This document shows, one piece after another, positions 1-8,458 of a DNA stretch of 64,000 bases. Each line of letters opens with the position of its first letter. Positions within the stretch are counted from its first letter, which is position 1. Under the pieces are notes generated by a model, which did no database searches, was not told where the DNA came from, and saw only the letters and a list, made by a program, of their open reading frames with translations. Source of the stretch: Rickettsia helvetica (GTDB lineage Bacteria > Pseudomonadota > Alphaproteobacteria > Rickettsiales > Rickettsiaceae); contig NZ_OZ018776.1 in the NCBI RefSeq assembly GCF_963970025.1, forward strand, positions 1,308,667 through 1,372,666, in the 5' to 3' direction. The translations under genes were made by a program, and so were the position numbers.

Positions 1-949
1 TTCCTTTATTAGTAGGAGTATTAGATGGTGTAAATGAATTATTATTTATAAAAGCAGTAGGGCTTTGTTTCTTCATTCTATTAATAATTTGTTGTTGTTT
101 AAGATTATTTATCTTTTGTTTTCCGGCTATCCTTATAGATTTAGTAATTTTGGCAGTTTCTACAAATATTTCCTGAGGAGTTTGTAGCTGATCAATTTGC
201 TCGTAATGTTTTTTAAGAAATTCTTCTTTTATCTTTGGTTTTACTCCTTTCAAATCAACATATGTTTTATATAACTTCTTTAATTTTGTTTTAGATTCTT
301 CTATTTGTTTTTTGGAAGATTTTTGAGGAAGTGATTTAATCGCATGCACAAGACTACTACCTATTTCTTTTATAATATTAACTGCAGGAGAAGCTATTTT
401 CTTTATTCCTTCATAAATTTTATTTAACCCGCTAGCAATAACATCTAATATTTTAGGCTCATATTCTTTAGATATAGGGGGTGTATCTTTAATAATATCC
501 CTAGCTTCAGTTAGATTATTAGCTAAATGAAGTAATGCTTTTTTCTCCTCTAACTCAGTAGATTGATTAGCATATAAACTAGCTATATCTGCCTGAACAT
601 CTATAGTATCGGTAATTATTGATTTAGTATCATTAAAAGAAAGATCTAGAGGTGTCTTTTTTTGCGTTATAGGGCTGTCTTCTCTTAATTTATCTAGCCT
701 ATCACGTATTGCTTGGTCTTTTTGATCATTGAGGTTTTTACTTTTTTGTTCTAGTTTAAGTTCAGATTGCATCTGCTCAATTAGATCGTCTACTTCATTA
801 CCGGATTTTTTTGTGGGGATATAAGGTCTATCTTGGAGCTTTGCAAACCTTTCTTCTAATTCTTCAAGTGTTGGAGGAGTGCCTTTAAGTTTTGCTAGTC
901 TTTCTTCTAATTCTTTTATTATTTGATCGTCTTGCTTTTTCTTAGACAT
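1..949 (-). CDS. Large coiled-coil rickettsial protein, N-terminal part (runs off the window)
   Basis: Reading from ATG 949-947 toward base 1, the frame stays open for about 316 codons and leaves the window. It begins MSKKKQDDQIIKELEERLAK and has two close copies of an LEERLAKLKGTPPTLEELEE-type heptad segment near the start. The rest is rich in K, E, Q and N, with no signal peptide or membrane segment seen, which suggests a soluble, mostly helical protein. The visible C-terminal part is S/T/N/P-rich and may be a linker. I do not recognise a catalytic domain. It could be a secreted effector or scaffold, but nothing here proves that. The gene is preceded by a MITE-like palindrome (971-1098), so its promoter would lie in or beyond that element. 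Confidence 0.75.
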   Translation of the reverse strand, partial: MSKKKQDDQIIKELEERLAKLKGTPPTLEELEERFAKLQDRPYIPTKKSGNEVDDLIEQMQSELKLEQKSKNLNDQKDQAIRDRLDKLREDSPITQKKTPLDLSFNDTKSIITDTIDVQADIASLYANQSTELEEKKALLHLANNLTEARDIIKDTPPISKEYEPKILDVIASGLNKIYEGIKKIASPAVNIIKEIGSSLVHAIKSLPQKSSKKQIEESKTKLKKLYKTYVDLKGVKPKIKEEFLKKHYEQIDQLQTPQEIFVETAKITKSIRIAGKQKINNLKQQQIINRMKKQSPTAFINNNSFTPSNTPTNKG

Positions 950-970
950 AATATACCTCTGTAATAATTC

Positions 971-1098
971 CTAGGCTCTGTGAAAGAAAATTAATAAGAT
1001 TTTTGCAGTAATAGTTGTTCCTATTTCAAAAAAATCTTATGATTTACAGCAAAAAATAGCAAAAATAGATTAATTTAATTTTCTTTCACAGAGCCTAG
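971..1098. mobile_element. MITE-like palindromic element, copy 1 (128 bp)
   Basis: Bases 971-994 and 1075-1098 form a perfect 24-bp terminal inverted repeat (begins CTAGGCTCTGTGAAAG). The interior carries no ORF. It shares an internal core with the element at 50379-50544 (AATAAGATTTTTG, then AAAAAAATCTTAT followed by a CAGCAAAAA tract), although the arms differ. Non-coding, short and palindromic with a shared core fits a non-autonomous transposable element; this is inference. Confidence 0.65.
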
Positions 1099-1163
1099 TT
1101 ATTAATAACACAAACTACTAACTAAAATAAAGTATTTTTTAATATGAGTTAAGATAGTAGCTA

Positions 1164-1411
1164 TTAATATATATTAGCTCTATGACCGATTTTTATAACA
1201 GCTGCTGTTGATTTTTGAATAGATACACTATAGAATTACACGATAATTCCCAAACCTGTATCTATATAAATTTTTAACTCGCCTTTTAAAGGTTTACCGA
1301 GTTCTATAGGATTTTGAGCAAGATATAATTCTACTTTGTCAAGTATTTTTAAAGGGTAGGTAACTCGGCTAATTCTGCACGTGCCTTATTTTCCCATATA
1401 ACTTTAAACAT
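1164..1411 (-). pseudogene. RelE/ParE-type toxin remnant (frameshifted)
   Basis: The frame starts MFKVIWENKARAELAELPTL, a RelE/ParE N-terminus, and stops. The homology continues in a second frame (KILDKVELYLAQNP, then GKPLKGELK) and in further frames (YRYRFGNYRV, the RelE core, then IQKSTAAVIKIGHRANIY to a stop at 1164-1166). At least three frameshifts rule out a working toxin. The start overlaps the end of the antitoxin remnant by 8 nt, the usual arrangement of such pairs. Confidence 0.75.
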
Positions 1412-1639
1412 TTTTCTTTTTTAACCATTCCCTAACTTCGTCAGTAGTGTAAGTTTTAAAATCAGGAGCATTAATTCTTTGTAAAGCAATTTTAGCATCT
1501 TCCATATCTTCTTGCATTTCCTATAGATAATATTTAATTGCTTTACGTACTATATACCCTTTTGATCTGTCTAAGTTTTTTGCTGAGCATGCCAAACTAT
1601 CATTTAGTTCATCTGGAATAGTTAATTAAGTCTTGCCAT
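1404..1639 (-). pseudogene. RHH/RelB-type antitoxin remnant
   Basis: After a start at 1639 a frameshift occurs within five codons. The body reads TIPDELNDSLACSAKNLDRS and YIVRKAIKYYL, a ribbon-helix-helix pattern. An in-frame TAG follows, then a C-terminal tail ending DEVREWLKKKNV. It is the dead partner of the toxin remnant immediately downstream. Assignment rests on recognisable DNA-binding and tail motifs typical of rickettsial antitoxins. Confidence 0.7.
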
Positions 1640-1745
1640 CTTTTGACCTATATTTAAATTAATAACACATCACGACATATAATAACACGTTATGACACAA
1701 ACTACAAACTGATATTTATCACCAATAGAAAACACCAAGTTTATA

Positions 1746-2174
1746 TCAATTAGTTATATTATCTGCTGTATTATCTAAGTTTTCACCTGCTATTTTAGTG
1801 CTGCTATCTTCAAAATGAAGATGCTGAGTTATCTCGCCTATTATTCCTGCTTTCGCTATTGCTTCAAAAGCAGTACCAGTAAGGTCTTTAACTGTACAAG
1901 CTATTTTAAAAAAATGAGCTTTTATATAATTATCTACTTTTACAAGATCATCAGAATTAAAATTCTTTCGTGCTAATAGTATTTCTAATACTTCCTGTTT
2001 ATGTTTCGATAAACTGTTATATTCTCTAAGAGCAGCATATTCTGTATGTTCTATATTACTTTCTTTGCTAAACTTCTTTTCAATAAATCCAGCAAGCTTA
2101 CTTAAATGATCTCTTGATATTCTAACATCCCAAATTTCTTGAACTTCAGGAGTCGAAGCTTTATAAGCATTCAC
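1746..2174 (-). CDS. Hypothetical protein, 142 aa
   Basis: A soluble, helix-rich, charged protein starting MNAYKASTPEVQEIWDVRIS. No signal peptide, membrane segment or domain that I recognise. It lies 12 bp downstream of the ankyrin gene on the same strand and is probably co-transcribed with it, so the two may work together, but no function can be assigned. Its C-terminal end is N- and T-rich (DNTADNITN). It could equally be the tail of a longer decayed gene, since the flanking region at 1164-1639 is decayed. Confidence 0.55.
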   Translation of the reverse strand: MNAYKASTPEVQEIWDVRISRDHLSKLAGFIEKKFSKESNIEHTEYAALREYNSLSKHKQEVLEILLARKNFNSDDLVKVDNYIKAHFFKIACTVKDLTGTAFEAIAKAGIIGEITQHLHFEDSSTKIAGENLDNTADNITN

Positions 2175-2186
2175 AAAATCGTTACC

Positions 2187-2825
2187 TTATAAATCCTCAA
2201 GTCTTTTTATAGAGAGTAATAAATCTTTAATAGCCCCCTTAGTAGGATGGTGTTGTACTAACGAATCAGAACATAACATATCAATATTATCAAGGATTCG
2301 TATACCAAACCTAACAAGAAACTTAGACATTTCTATATAGTCAAGTTCATTATCTAAATAATATCTAGCATCAAAAACATCATGCAAAGCAGTTCTTACT
2401 TCTATATCCTCAAATTCAGCATGCATATCTGCCCCTCTTTTTAAGAAAAGCTTTGCAGCCTCAATATTATTCCATTGAACAGCAGAATGAAAAGGTGTTC
2501 TACTATCTTTAAAAGCTCTTTGATCCACGGTCAAAATATTGTTATCAAGTAAATAATTTATAACATTTAAAGCATCTCCTATTGCAGCCATATTAAGCAA
2601 ATTTAATATTTCATCACGTTCGTGTATTACAAAATCCGGATTACCTCCATTTCTAATACAATGCTCTATTATAGGTAATAAACTCTCATTTCTAGCAGCT
2701 AAAACTACTATTCTTTCTAATGCATAATTTCCAAATATGTGTTGAGCTGCTAATATTTCTTCTTCTGACCAATTATTTTGTTCGCTACCTAATTTAACTA
2801 ATAATGTTTTTAGTTCTTCTAGCAT
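2187..2825 (-). CDS. Ankyrin-repeat protein, 212 aa
   Basis: Ankyrin-like helical repeats are visible from about residue 38 to 175. The clearest has RTPFHSAVQWNNIEAAKLFL then KRGAD (about 108-133), the TPLHxAxxxG-type signature, and a degenerate earlier copy reads LLNMAAIGDALNVINYLLDN. Ankyrin repeats mediate protein-protein contacts and in rickettsiae are candidate host-directed effectors, but there is no export signal to see here. It lies downstream of mrdA on the same strand (30-bp gap) and upstream of the 142-aa orphan. Other ankyrin genes in this window are broken, so this is the one intact copy. Confidence 0.8.
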   Translation of the reverse strand: MLEELKTLLVKLGSEQNNWSEEEILAAQHIFGNYALERIVVLAARNESLLPIIEHCIRNGGNPDFVIHERDEILNLLNMAAIGDALNVINYLLDNNILTVDQRAFKDSRTPFHSAVQWNNIEAAKLFLKRGADMHAEFEDIEVRTALHDVFDARYYLDNELDYIEMSKFLVRFGIRILDNIDMLCSDSLVQHHPTKGAIKDLLLSIKRLEDL

Positions 2826-2855
2826 AATTTTATCTTAACTGCATTACATCATAGT

Positions 2856-4637
2856 TTATAAATACTTATCCAGCACATCAGACATGATTTTACGAGCTAC
2901 GGGGGCGGCGGCTTTACTGCCCCCTCCGCCGTGATCAACAAAGACGGTGACGGAATAACGAGGATCGTGATAAGGAGCGAAGCCTAAGAACAAGGCATGA
3001 TTACGCCTCTCCCAAGCAATAGAGTCGCGGCTTAAATCATCTTTAGCATTTAGTTTGCCTTGTACTTGAGACGTACCTGTTTTACCGGCGAGCTGCCTAT
3101 TTTCGCCTAAAATTCTATTATAATATGCCGTACCGCCAGCAACATTCACGGTATTATACAAACTTTCTTGGATTATTTTGATATTTTCGGGCTTAATATT
3201 GACATTATAAAATTCCGGATCGTTTTTTAATATTCTAGGCGTATATAGCTTGCCGTTACTTGCAATAGCCGTAATAAACCTTGCAAGCTGCATCGGCGTT
3301 ACCCCTAGAAATCCCTGTCCGATTGCTAAATTAAAACTATCCCCTATTGACCAAGAAAGCTTTAATTTTTTCTTTTTCCATTCTTTTGACGGTACAAACC
3401 CGCTATTTTCAGGAGCTAAATCAATACCGGTTTTTGAGCCGAATCCAAATTCTCTTGCAACTTCAAGAATTTTATCCAGACCTACTATTCTTGCTAATTC
3501 ATACATATAAATATTACAGGAATGCTTTAAAGCAGACATCATATCTATCGTCCCGTGTCCGCTATGATTCCAACATCTAAAGCTATTAGTACCAAGAGCA
3601 GAGCTACCGTCACAAAAAACGGTTTTATTAGGGTTAATACCTACTTCAAGGGCTGCAAGTACGGTAATTATTTTAAAAACCGAACCTGGGGGATAAGAAT
3701 TTTGTATTACCTTATTAATTAAAGGTTTATAGGGATTCCTCGTTAAATTCTGCCAATAATTTTCCGATAATTTACTGAAATTATTTGATTCAAAACCCGG
3801 TGTGGAAGCACAAATTAGTATGTTTCCGGTTCTAGTATCCATAACTATTGCCGAAGAACCTTTAGGATTTAAATATTGCTGTATATTTTGCTGAAGAGAA
3901 GCATCGATATTTAAATGCATGTCTTCCCCTGATTTAGTAGGGGTTCCTGTTATTTCTCTTACTTGTTTACCGTAAGCATTTACTTCAACTTTTTTATAAC
4001 CGAATTCTCCTCGTAATTTGTTATCGTAATATTTTTCAATACCGGATTTACCGATATTAAAATCACTTAAACTATGTATATTTAACTCTTGCTTCTCTTG
4101 CTCATTTATTTGACCGAGATAACCGATTAAATGAGAAGTAGTGCTTGAAAAAGGATAAAACCTTAAATATCCTATATCAATAAATATCGAGGCCAATTTA
4201 TGCTTTTGTTCTTCAATCATCGATACTTGCTGCCAATCAAGCTGATCAAGTATTATTAAAGGAGTGTGGCGACTAGATTTTTTAATTTTTTGCTTAATAT
4301 AATTATATTTTTCCGGAGATAAATTTAAAATATTACTAATTATTTCTAATTCATCCCTATAATTATTATTAATGCTCCTATCTATTACTAGCTGATAACA
4401 TGGTTTATTAGTAGCTAAAATATTGCCGTCTAAATCGTAAATCCTTCCTCTAGTCGGCGGCAGTACAATAAAATTAATACGATTTTTATCCGATAAAGTC
4501 TTATATTCTTCACTTTTAATAAGCTGTAAATAAAACATTCTCATTCCAAGCAGCGATAAAAATCCGAGTTTACCTAATCCGATTATAAAAGCCCTACGTG
4601 AAATCAACTCACCATGTAGTATTTTTTTATTTAGCAT
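2856..4637 (-). CDS. mrdA: Penicillin-binding protein 2, elongasome transpeptidase
   Basis: Class B PBP of 593 aa that cross-links peptidoglycan during side-wall growth. One N-terminal membrane anchor (about residues 17-37) is followed by the PBP dimerisation region with the PTRGRIYDLDGNILA motif (61-75) and the transpeptidase domain. Catalytic motifs are all present: SVFK (319-322, Ser319 nucleophile), SCN (373-375) and KTGT (519-522). Its start overlaps the end of mreD by 11 bp, consistent with translational coupling and a shared rod-complex role. Length is normal for the family and no damage is seen. Confidence 0.95.
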   Translation of the reverse strand: MLNKKILHGELISRRAFIIGLGKLGFLSLLGMRMFYLQLIKSEEYKTLSDKNRINFIVLPPTRGRIYDLDGNILATNKPCYQLVIDRSINNNYRDELEIISNILNLSPEKYNYIKQKIKKSSRHTPLIILDQLDWQQVSMIEEQKHKLASIFIDIGYLRFYPFSSTTSHLIGYLGQINEQEKQELNIHSLSDFNIGKSGIEKYYDNKLRGEFGYKKVEVNAYGKQVREITGTPTKSGEDMHLNIDASLQQNIQQYLNPKGSSAIVMDTRTGNILICASTPGFESNNFSKLSENYWQNLTRNPYKPLINKVIQNSYPPGSVFKIITVLAALEVGINPNKTVFCDGSSALGTNSFRCWNHSGHGTIDMMSALKHSCNIYMYELARIVGLDKILEVAREFGFGSKTGIDLAPENSGFVPSKEWKKKKLKLSWSIGDSFNLAIGQGFLGVTPMQLARFITAIASNGKLYTPRILKNDPEFYNVNIKPENIKIIQESLYNTVNVAGGTAYYNRILGENRQLAGKTGTSQVQGKLNAKDDLSRDSIAWERRNHALFLGFAPYHDPRYSVTVFVDHGGGGSKAAAPVARKIMSDVLDKYL

Positions 4638-5148
4638 ATTTCTTGAAATAATTCATAGGAGAATCAAGTATAAGACGAATTATATTATAAGAAAATATAG
4701 TTGTTAAAAATTGAAAGAAAATTATTAAATATCCGTCTGCTTCTAGCTTCTTGATTGTTACTAGTAAATATTTAAAATTCAATATAAATAAACAATAAAC
4801 GCAAAAAATAATGAAATTTATTAAATAGTTTTTAGCTACAAAATATTTTGAAGATAATTTATAAATCATATATGCCGATAAAAAAACTAACGAATTTGTA
4901 CCGATAGGCATACTGCTTATTTGATCTATCAATAGACCGAGAAAAAATATGCTAAAAATATTTAAGGAATATAACGACATAAAATAATAAATAAATATAA
5001 TTTCCATCGCCGGAAAAATTCTGCTTTGAATATTTATTTTATAACTCACCAACGGAAATAATATTATAAAAAAACATAATAAAGCAACCAGCAATTTTAA
5101 TATTATTTGTAAGCTATTTTTATATATTTCCTGTTTTAACTTTAACAT
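4627..5148 (-). CDS. mreD: Rod-shape protein MreD
   Basis: A 173-aa integral membrane protein with about five hydrophobic helices and little else, typical of MreD. It overlaps mrdA by 11 bp, and in bacteria mreD commonly sits directly upstream of the elongation PBP, which supports the call more strongly than the low sequence conservation of the family. It is thought to organise the elongasome with MreC, PBP2 and RodA. Family-A repeat DNA lies just upstream, so any mreBC genes are not adjacent. Confidence 0.85.
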   Translation of the reverse strand: MLKLKQEIYKNSLQIILKLLVALLCFFIILFPLVSYKINIQSRIFPAMEIIFIYYFMSLYSLNIFSIFFLGLLIDQISSMPIGTNSLVFLSAYMIYKLSSKYFVAKNYLINFIIFCVYCLFILNFKYLLVTIKKLEADGYLIIFFQFLTTIFSYNIIRLILDSPMNYFKKYAK

Positions 5149-5165
5149 AAATTATCTTATTTTTT

Positions 5166-5284
5166 GTCATTGCGAGCGACTGCAAGGAGCGTGGCAATCC
5201 AGGAAATAATTAAAAAAATGCTAAAAATTAGCATTTTTTACTGGATTGCTTCGTCAAAACTTACAGTTTTTCCTTGCAATGACA
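5166..5284. repeat. Family A palindromic repeat, copy 1
   Basis: About 119 bp, running from GTCATTGCGAGCGACTGCAA to TTGCAATGAC, with the central ATGCTAAAAATTAGCAT hairpin and the inner CAATCCAG/CTGGATTG arms. Thirteen copies of this family are listed in the window. It lies between mreD and the 122-aa orphan. The remaining bases to 5450 are AT-rich with no feature I can name. Confidence 0.9.
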
Positions 5285-5450
5285 ACTCGGTATACACCCA
5301 ACAACCATATCCACTCGTGTACAAAATATAAATTAATTTTCTATTTTGTACAGTTTTAAAAATAGACTATCCGGCGAATGAGATATTATTTTTCTTGTAT
5401 TATAACAGAATTTCTTTATATTATCTTAATTAATTAAATTAGATAAATTT

Positions 5451-5819
5451 ATGAAATCAAATATACCTAAAGTAATAACTAATACTGAGCAGGCAAATGG
5501 AAACCCAATGAGGTTTAATATAGCTCTTAATACTAAAGTAGATGTAAAATATAACAGGTTTGAGGTCTTAAGTCTATACTACTCCAACCCTTCCCCTTAT
5601 ATACGTTTTACTTCTACAAAGCATGCTGATAAATCATTGATTATAAAAAATTATAAAGAGTTTTCTACCTATAAACAACTATACATACAAGCTTACATAG
5701 TGCCTCAAGAGGGTGATAAAATAACTGTCCAAATATTTGAAGTAAGAAATAATACATTTTCTATAGATGAGGATTTTAATATAGAAATATTAGGTATTTC
5801 TACAAATTATTTGAATTAG
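5451..5819 (+). CDS. Hypothetical protein, 122 aa
   Basis: Starts MKSNIPKVITNTEQANGNPM. It has alternating hydrophobic and polar residues suggestive of beta structure (for example YIRFTSTK, KITVQIFEVR, FNIEILGIS), with no signal peptide or membrane helix. I do not recognise the family. It is transcribed toward the small gene at 5837-6043. Codon use and AT content match the surroundings. An alternative is a fragment of a larger beta-sandwich protein. Confidence 0.5.
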   Translation: MKSNIPKVITNTEQANGNPMRFNIALNTKVDVKYNRFEVLSLYYSNPSPYIRFTSTKHADKSLIIKNYKEFSTYKQLYIQAYIVPQEGDKITVQIFEVRNNTFSIDEDFNIEILGISTNYLN

Positions 5820-5836
5820 GCTCTATTTAAAAGAAC

Positions 5837-6043
5837 TTACAATAACTCACAATAGCTAGGATTACATCTTTTATCATCACCGCTAAGTTCTGACTCTTCT
5901 TGCTCATCGTGATTTGGGGACGTAAGCGTAAATAGTTGTTTTGTTATAATGTTAGGTCTTTTTAACATGGGATCAAAAGACGGAAGACGCCTGATAGCGG
6001 TAGTGTTAATAAGTTCATTCGTTATATCTTCATTTTTTGACAT
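5837..6043 (-). CDS. Small hypothetical protein, 68 aa
   Basis: Reads MSKNEDITNELINTTAIRRL at the start and ends RCNPSYCELL. The ATG is preceded by a strong Shine-Dalgarno sequence, AAGGAGG about 5 nt upstream (6049-6055 on the other strand), one of the best in the window, so it is probably translated despite its size. It is acidic, has two cysteines near the end and no membrane segment. Function unknown. Confidence 0.55.
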   Translation of the reverse strand: MSKNEDITNELINTTAIRRLPSFDPMLKRPNIITKQLFTLTSPNHDEQEESELSGDDKRCNPSYCELL

Positions 6044-6070
6044 AAAAACCTCCTTTTTAGCTTATATACT

Positions 6071-6166
6071 CGTCATTGCGAGGAAATTTACGGTAGTAAA
6101 TTGACGAAGCAATCCAGTAATTTTTTCTGGATTGCCACGCAGCCTACACGGCTGCTTGCAATGACA
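6071..6166. repeat. Family A palindromic repeat, copy 2
   Basis: About 96 bp, from CGTCATTGCGAGGAAATTTA to GCTTGCAATGACA, with the GCAATCCAG / CTGGATTGCC inner arms. It lies downstream of ftsI and upstream of the 68-aa gene. Confidence 0.9.
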
Positions 6167-6199
6167 AAATCTATAGTTATTAGGCAATATTTTTAATTT

Positions 6200-7864
6200 T
6201 CAACTTTCCTCTTCACTTTGTTCTATTGGTTCTAAACCATATAAAGATATCATACGTTCAAATACTCTACCAGCAGTAGGGGCAGCCGTCCAGCTTGCTG
6301 TTGCAAAGCCAAAGCTTTCTTTAGTCGGTTTTGGTTCATCAAATCTAATAAAAATAACATATTGCGGGTTAGATGCAGGCAGCATACCTAAAAACGATGA
6401 AGCTCTACTATTTTTTAGATATTTCTTTTTTCTCCCTGCACCTTGTGAAAGTTTTTCTGCCGTACCGGTCTTACCGCCGATAAGATAGCCTTTGACCTCT
6501 GCTCTTTTACCGTTACCTTCTTTTACTACCGATCTAAATAATTTCTTCATTTGGGTAGAGGTATTTTCACTAAAAACTTTTGTACCTATTACTTTTTCAT
6601 CCTTTCTTTTTAATAAAGTAAGATCATATAAAATACCGCCGTTAACAACCGGTAACATTGCTCTAACAAAATGCAAAGGGCTAATCGAAATGCCGTAGCC
6701 GTACGACATAGTAACACTAGTTAACTCATTCCATCTTTTCTCAGAAGGAAATAACGGAGTACCTCGTTCAGGTAATTCTATTTGTAACTGATCTAATAGA
6801 CCTAATTTCTTTAGGTATTTTTTAAAATTGCTTTTACCGACTTCAAGCATAATTTGACTTGTGCCGATATTTGAAGAATATAGAAAAATCTCAGGTACAC
6901 TATGCCACCCTTGCCTTGGCGTATAATCCTTAAGCTGGAATCCTCCTACTTTCATATAGCTTATATCATAAGCATCATTCATATTTATTGCACCGGTATC
7001 AAAACCGACTGCCATAGTTAATGCCTTAAACACCGAACCCATTTCGTAAATGCCGAGACTTGCTATATTAAACAACTCTTCCGGTTTTGCTAAACTCGGA
7101 TGATGAGGATCGAAATCAGGCTTATTTACTAATGCTAAAATCTCGCCGTTATTTGGATCGGCAATAATGCCTACTGCCCCTATAGCATTAAATTGCTTTA
7201 AAGTTTTATCAATCTCCTCACTTAAAATACTTTGCAGTCTTATATCAATCGATAATTTAAGCGGCTCTTTCTGTTTTCCAGGTTCATTTAATTCATGATC
7301 TGAATTAGTTAAATATTTATCGTAAGCGAGTTCTAATCCACTAAGCCCTACCGAATCTCTACCTACATAACCGACAACATGCGATAATAAATTAGAAAAC
7401 GTATAAATTCGTTTCTGTTCTTCTTCAAATTCAAAACCAAGTAACCCAAGGCTAGTTATTTTTTCTTGCTGACTAGGTAATAAGTCTCTTTTTACCCATA
7501 TAAAGCTTTTATTTGACTTAAGTTCTGTAAGTAATTTAGCTTTATTAATATCAGGTAGAATTTCTGCTAGCTTTTTTACGGAAGTTTCAGGATCAAGTAC
7601 TATTTGTGGATTAGCAAATAATGATGCAGAAGGTAGGTTAACGGCTAATAAATTACCGTTTCGATCAACTATTTCTTTTCTAAATTGATTATTTTTTTTA
7701 AAAGAACTTTGGTTTTTATCGTAAACATTTGTAGCAACGATTATTAACCTGTAAGATAAAGTACAAAAAAGAAAAGAAAAGCCACAAATAACCATTAATA
7801 ATCGGATTTTTGTATTCTTACTACAAATATTCCAAATTATCAGACTTTTAATTGTAGATTTCAT
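6200..7864 (-). CDS. ftsI: Penicillin-binding protein 3, septal transpeptidase FtsI
   Basis: Class B PBP of 554 aa acting at the division septum. A membrane anchor lies at about residues 21-45, then the pedestal domain with the REIVDRNGNLLA motif, then the transpeptidase domain with SVFK (277-280), SSN (330-332) and KTGT (465-468). All catalytic residues are intact. It is the last gene of mraZ-rsmH-ftsL-ftsI, but about 200 bp carrying a family-A repeat separates it from ftsL, so it may have a promoter of its own or read through the repeat. Confidence 0.95.
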   Translation of the reverse strand: MKSTIKSLIIWNICSKNTKIRLLMVICGFSFLFCTLSYRLIIVATNVYDKNQSSFKKNNQFRKEIVDRNGNLLAVNLPSASLFANPQIVLDPETSVKKLAEILPDINKAKLLTELKSNKSFIWVKRDLLPSQQEKITSLGLLGFEFEEEQKRIYTFSNLLSHVVGYVGRDSVGLSGLELAYDKYLTNSDHELNEPGKQKEPLKLSIDIRLQSILSEEIDKTLKQFNAIGAVGIIADPNNGEILALVNKPDFDPHHPSLAKPEELFNIASLGIYEMGSVFKALTMAVGFDTGAINMNDAYDISYMKVGGFQLKDYTPRQGWHSVPEIFLYSSNIGTSQIMLEVGKSNFKKYLKKLGLLDQLQIELPERGTPLFPSEKRWNELTSVTMSYGYGISISPLHFVRAMLPVVNGGILYDLTLLKRKDEKVIGTKVFSENTSTQMKKLFRSVVKEGNGKRAEVKGYLIGGKTGTAEKLSQGAGRKKKYLKNSRASSFLGMLPASNPQYVIFIRFDEPKPTKESFGFATASWTAAPTAGRVFERMISLYGLEPIEQSEEES

Positions 7865-7918
7865 TTTTCCAAAATTTTTTCATATATTATTTATGGTGTT
7901 TTAAGTGGGTAGTGATCC

Positions 7919-8017
7919 CGTCATTGCGAGGAAAGGCGAAGCCTTGACGCGGCAATCTCATAAAGCAGTATAAAATTCCTGAGATTGCCGCACGGTCTTC
8001 GACCGCTTGCAATGATG
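7919..8017. repeat. Family A palindromic repeat, copy 3 (between ftsL and ftsI)
   Basis: From CGTCATTGCGAGGAAAGGCG to GCTTGCAATGATG. Inner arms are GCGGCAATCTCA and TGAGATTGCCGC. It is followed by a family-B tail fragment with GACTTGACCACGGTATGAC at about 8041-8059, ending just before the ftsL stop. Confidence 0.85.
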
Positions 8018-8062
8018 ATTAGATATCCACACAACAAGGCCGACTTGACCACGGTATGACAA

Positions 8063-8452
8063 TCACTTAACTCTACTCGAAACAGTCTGTATATACTTAT
8101 TATTCGTAATTCTTTTGTAACGCCATTTACTACTCTTTGAAATACTAATATTATGATCAAATTTAATATTTTGATCGATATTTGGCACTAATGGATCTTT
8201 TATCATTTGATAAGATTTAACTGTTTCTAATGTTAAGTAAGCTGCTACAAGCTTTTTTAGTCTAGCCGGCGAAAGTAAATAAGCTTGCTCTGCTTTTAAA
8301 ATATGAATATTATTATTCTCACTATTTATCTGTTTTACAACGCTACTTAATTGATAATCAAGAGTTGAGACTCGCTCCTTTATGCTAAACAAACTACATA
8401 TTGCTATAATTATTATCAATAATACTAAATAGTGAAACTTTCTTATACTCAT
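8063..8452 (-). CDS. ftsL: Cell-division protein FtsL (probable)
   Basis: A 129-aa bitopic protein: short basic N-terminus, one membrane helix (about residues 8-23, LVLLIIIIAICSLF), then a predicted coiled coil with a leucine periodicity (VSTLDYQLSSVVKQINSE). That plan, the size and the place between rsmH and ftsI are those of FtsL, which recruits FtsI and FtsW with FtsB. Sequence conservation of the family is too low to rely on residues alone. The start is 6 bp downstream of the rsmH stop. The last codons abut a repeat, so the tail may be altered. Confidence 0.75.
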   Translation of the reverse strand: MSIRKFHYLVLLIIIIAICSLFSIKERVSTLDYQLSSVVKQINSENNNIHILKAEQAYLLSPARLKKLVAAYLTLETVKSYQMIKDPLVPNIDQNIKFDHNISISKSSKWRYKRITNNKYIQTVSSRVK

Positions 8453-8458
8453 AATTAA

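Noticed and set aside
3250..3580. Plus-strand ORFs opposite mrdA
   Set aside because: Antisense shadows of the conserved PBP2 transpeptidase domain.
7921..8160. ORF reading across the family-A repeat into ftsL on the minus strand
   Set aside because: It lies in repeat DNA and overlaps ftsL in another frame.
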